DNA from: a virus | Length of the DNA: 24,022 nt | Virus record (IMG/VR): IMGVR_UViG_3300025168_000657 | Coordinates: 1 to 24,022 of that record | Direction: 5' to 3' (one strand) | Shown here: positions 22,047 to 24,022 of the stretch, piece by piece | How the letters are laid out: each line of letters starts with the position of its first letter | Numbering within the stretch: position 1 is the stretch's first letter | Notes under the pieces: generated by a model | Seen by the model: only the letters and a program-made list of their open reading frames with translations | What the model was told of the DNA's origin: nothing | The model's database searches: none | Translations under genes and position numbers: made by a program

Positions 22047-22559
22047 ATGGCAACACCTTTATTTATTAATAGAACAGATCTTGTAAGAAATAGTCTTATA
22101 GATGGTAATGTAGATACAAGCAAATTTATATATTTTATAAGAATTTCTCAAACTATTCATATACAAAACTTTTTAGGAACAGAGTTATATCAAAAATTTG
22201 AGGCTTTAATTACTGCCGGCACTTTAACTGAGGTTTTAAATCCAAATTATTACAACTTAATGGTATCTCATATTCAGCCTATGTTAATTTGGTATACTCA
22301 AGTAGATTATATTCCATTTGCGGCATTTCAAATTAAAAATGGAGGGGTATTTAAGCACACATCTGAAAATAGTGAATCAGCAACAAAAGAGGAATTGGAT
22401 TATTTAGTTGCTAAAGCAAGAGAATATGCAGAATATTACACGAGAAGATTTATTGATTATATGAATTTTAATCAAAATTTATTTCCTGAGTATTATTCAA
22501 ATAGCAATGATGACATTGATCCAAGTCAAGATGCAATATTTAATGGATGGGTATTATGA
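22047..22559 (+). CDS. head-tail connector-like protein, 170 aa
   Basis: Two bases after the portal gene. Helical with LFINRTDLVRNSLIDGNVDT at the start, IHIQNFLGTELYQKFEALIT (about 33-52), SHIQPMLIWYTQVDYIPFAAF (about 76-96), then a charged helix ESATKEELDYLVAKAREYAEY. The 'qi..lLG..LY..i' and late 'N.GV.....e.s..a' pattern is that of the gp6/DUF6712-like connector proteins I recall next to portal genes. It would form the ring below the portal. The stop overlaps a tiny ORF (ATGA). Confidence 0.65.
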   Translation: MATPLFINRTDLVRNSLIDGNVDTSKFIYFIRISQTIHIQNFLGTELYQKFEALITAGTLTEVLNPNYYNLMVSHIQPMLIWYTQVDYIPFAAFQIKNGGVFKHTSENSESATKEELDYLVAKAREYAEYYTRRFIDYMNFNQNLFPEYYSNSNDDIDPSQDAIFNGWVL

Positions 22560-22633
22560 GATATAAACCAAAAGAAAAGAATATACAAAAACTTAAAATG
22601 TTTTTAAAGAAACAAAAAAAAAATAAAAATTAA
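22556..22633 (+). CDS. tiny basic peptide, 25 aa
   Basis: An ATGA overlap with the connector gene opens a frame for MRYKPKEKNIQKLKMFLKK and a short lysine tail. More than a third of its residues are lysine. Its stop is two bases before the next ATG. It could be a real small phage peptide or a translational relay that keeps ribosomes on the mRNA. I rate it as possible only. Confidence 0.35.
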   Translation: MRYKPKEKNIQKLKMFLKKQKKNKN

Positions 22634-22635
22634 TT

Positions 22636-24022
22636 ATGGCAACTTTATTTAATACAAAAATTTCTGCTACATATCCCGGTCTTATTAAAACAACCGACAA
22701 TGCCGCAATAACAGCAACTTTAAAACAATTAACTGATGGTTCAGGAAATGCTACTGGTTTATATCTAAATAATGCAGGAGACTTTAAAGTAACCTCAATT
22801 TTAGAATGGGGCTCTTTAAAAGATACTGGAACAGGTGTTACTATTACTCAATGGGTAACTTCTGCTGATGGTATTGCTAATTTTAATAACAATACCTCAG
22901 TTCCAACAAGTGCTGCAGTTAAAACGTATGTAGATGCTGTTGTAACTGCTTCAGATCTTGATTTCTTAGGCGATTCAAATGTTGGAACACCTGCTGTTGA
23001 TTTAGATTCACAAAACTTTAGTATTTTAGGAACAACAAACGAAATTGAAACAAGCGGAAACGCTCAAACCTTAACAATAGGATTACCAAATAGCGTCACA
23101 ATTAGCGGAACTTTTACAGGTACAACCTTTGCAGGGGATTTAAACGGAACTATAAATACAGCGACAAGAGCAACAACTCAATCAGCAGGAGACAACTCTA
23201 CCAAAGTTGCAACAACAGAATACGTTGATTCATTAGACGCAGCATCTGACTTAGATTTTAGCGGAGATTCAGGAACTGGCGATGTAACTTTAAATACACA
23301 AGTTTTAGCAATAACAGGAACAACTAATCAAATAGTAACAACTGCTGCAAATCAAGGATTAAGTTTATCTTTGCCTGCAACAGTACATAGAAATTTGCAG
23401 GGCAATGTAACTGGAAATGTAGATGGCGATTTAACTGGTAATGTAACTGCAACATCTGTTCTTGCTGATGGGGTTTCAGCTACAACACAGGCATCAAGCG
23501 ATACCTCAACAAAAGTAGCGACAACAGCATTTGTAAAAGGTTTAAATAATGCAAGCGATTTAGATTTTACAACAGATTCAGGAAGCGGAGCAGTTGTTTT
23601 AAACTCTGAAACATTTAGTGTATTAGGAACAACAAATCAAATTGAAAGTTCTGGAAGCGGTCAAGCAATTACATTAAGTTTGCCTGCAACAATTCATAGA
23701 AATTTATTAGGAAATGTTACGGGAGATTTAACAGGAAATTCAGATACTGCTACTGCTTGGGCAACGCCAAGGGATCTGTCTTTAACAGGACAAGCCACAG
23801 CAACTCTTTCAGGGGTTGATGGAACATTAAATGTTAGTGCCGCAATTACTTTAGATAACAACTCTGTAACAGCAAAAGTATTAACAGGGTTACCTACTCC
23901 CTCTGCTGCAAGCGTTTTAGCAACTGATACCATCGTACAAGGTATTGGAAAATTACAATCTCAAATAAATGGCTTAGCAGGAGGTTTGCGATTTATGGGA
24001 AGCTGGGATGTGCCGGCAAATG
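22636..24022 (+). CDS. tail fibre / receptor-binding protein, 3' end cut by window
   Basis: The frame from the ATG at 22636 is open to the right edge (462 codons), so the gene continues outside. The sequence is almost all Thr, Ser, Gly, Asn, Ala and Val with beta-repeat character and has no cysteine. A Thr/Gly-rich head (about 1-104) comes first, then three repeat units with the pattern ASDLDF..DSG...V.LN...F...GTTNQI...., and LSLPAT.HRNL.GNVTG. Two units carry the hinge 'DTSTKVATTAFV' or 'DNSTKVATTEYV', a common phage fibre motif. The end shows LNVSAAITLDNNSVTAKVL and GLRFMGSWDVPAN, which may introduce another domain. Such fibres bind host surface sugars; the adhesin tip is not visible. Confidence 0.75.
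   Translation, partial: MATLFNTKISATYPGLIKTTDNAAITATLKQLTDGSGNATGLYLNNAGDFKVTSILEWGSLKDTGTGVTITQWVTSADGIANFNNNTSVPTSAAVKTYVDAVVTASDLDFLGDSNVGTPAVDLDSQNFSILGTTNEIETSGNAQTLTIGLPNSVTISGTFTGTTFAGDLNGTINTATRATTQSAGDNSTKVATTEYVDSLDAASDLDFSGDSGTGDVTLNTQVLAITGTTNQIVTTAANQGLSLSLPATVHRNLQGNVTGNVDGDLTGNVTATSVLADGVSATTQASSDTSTKVATTAFVKGLNNASDLDFTTDSGSGAVVLNSETFSVLGTTNQIESSGSGQAITLSLPATIHRNLLGNVTGDLTGNSDTATAWATPRDLSLTGQATATLSGVDGTLNVSAAITLDNNSVTAKVLTGLPTPSAASVLATDTIVQGIGKLQSQINGLAGGLRFMGSWDVPAN
22948..23763 (+). repeat. three tandem fibre repeats
   Basis: Units begin at 22948, 23242 and 23551 with ASDLDF, so the spacing is 294 and 309 bases (98 and 103 residues). Units 2 and 3 are closest (GTTNQI, LSLPAT, HRNL, GNVTG); unit 1 is more diverged after GTTNEI. 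The DNA changes at many third positions, so these are old repeats kept at the protein level. Confidence 0.7.

Noticed and set aside
23694-23933. Minus-strand frame of 79 aa opposite the fibre gene
   Set aside because: The + strand is an open fibre frame through this whole stretch; the antisense frame is a by-product of Thr/Ala codons.
1-24022. tRNA genes, CRISPR arrays, insertion sequences, integrase or attachment sites
   Set aside because: I looked for cloverleaf-like segments, regular short repeats, transposase motifs and terminal repeats and saw none.

Overview
The window is a contiguous piece of a tailed double-stranded DNA phage (or prophage) of a Bacteroidota host, most likely a flavobacterium. 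All genes lie on the + strand, GC is very low (about 30% by eye), genes are packed with ATGA or TAATG overlaps, and starts are preceded by A/T-rich leaders rather than Shine-Dalgarno sequences. Two promoters match the Bacteroidota -33/-7 consensus exactly (TTTG, 20 bases, TATCTTTG). The structural proteins resemble those I recall from flavobacterial phages. A 646-residue tape measure and a gpG/gpGT-like frameshift locus point to a long non-contractile tail (siphovirus).

Left part (1-6385): a 5'-3' exonuclease cut by the window edge, a small basic protein, a ParB-like protein, then a tight DNA-modification operon: a DpdA-type TGT-like enzyme, QueC, QueD, QueE and a fusion of a miniature xanthine-guanine phosphoribosyltransferase to GTP cyclohydrolase I (FolE). 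TerS and TerL follow in the same overlapping chain. GTP would go through FolE, QueD, QueE and QueC to preQ0, which DpdA would swap for guanine in phage DNA. The phosphoribosyltransferase could recycle the released guanine back towards GTP.

Middle (6386-8722): ten short genes behind the two host-type promoters, with two hairpin terminators. They are mostly unrecognised; one is a mini zinc protein and one a single-pass membrane peptide.

Right part (8723-24022): the virion genes in an unusual order. Tail genes come first (chaperone-like protein with a -1 frameshift extension, neck/terminator-like proteins, two large tail proteins, tape measure). Next are prohead protease, a scaffold-like protein, a small probable capsid-associated protein, major capsid protein and major tail protein. 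Portal with a long C-terminal extension, connector and a repeat-containing fibre cut by the right edge close the window.

Five copies of a CGTTATAT element stand directly before the start codons of 682, 8723, 15844, 16652 and 19463, and nowhere else that I saw. They are probably phage-specific promoters or another initiation signal.

The strongest candidates for something new are the Gpt-FolE fusion as a guanine-recycling step in DNA modification, the cysteine-less QueC and spaced-cluster QueE, the CGTTATAT element, the dual-coding frameshift region and the portal extension.
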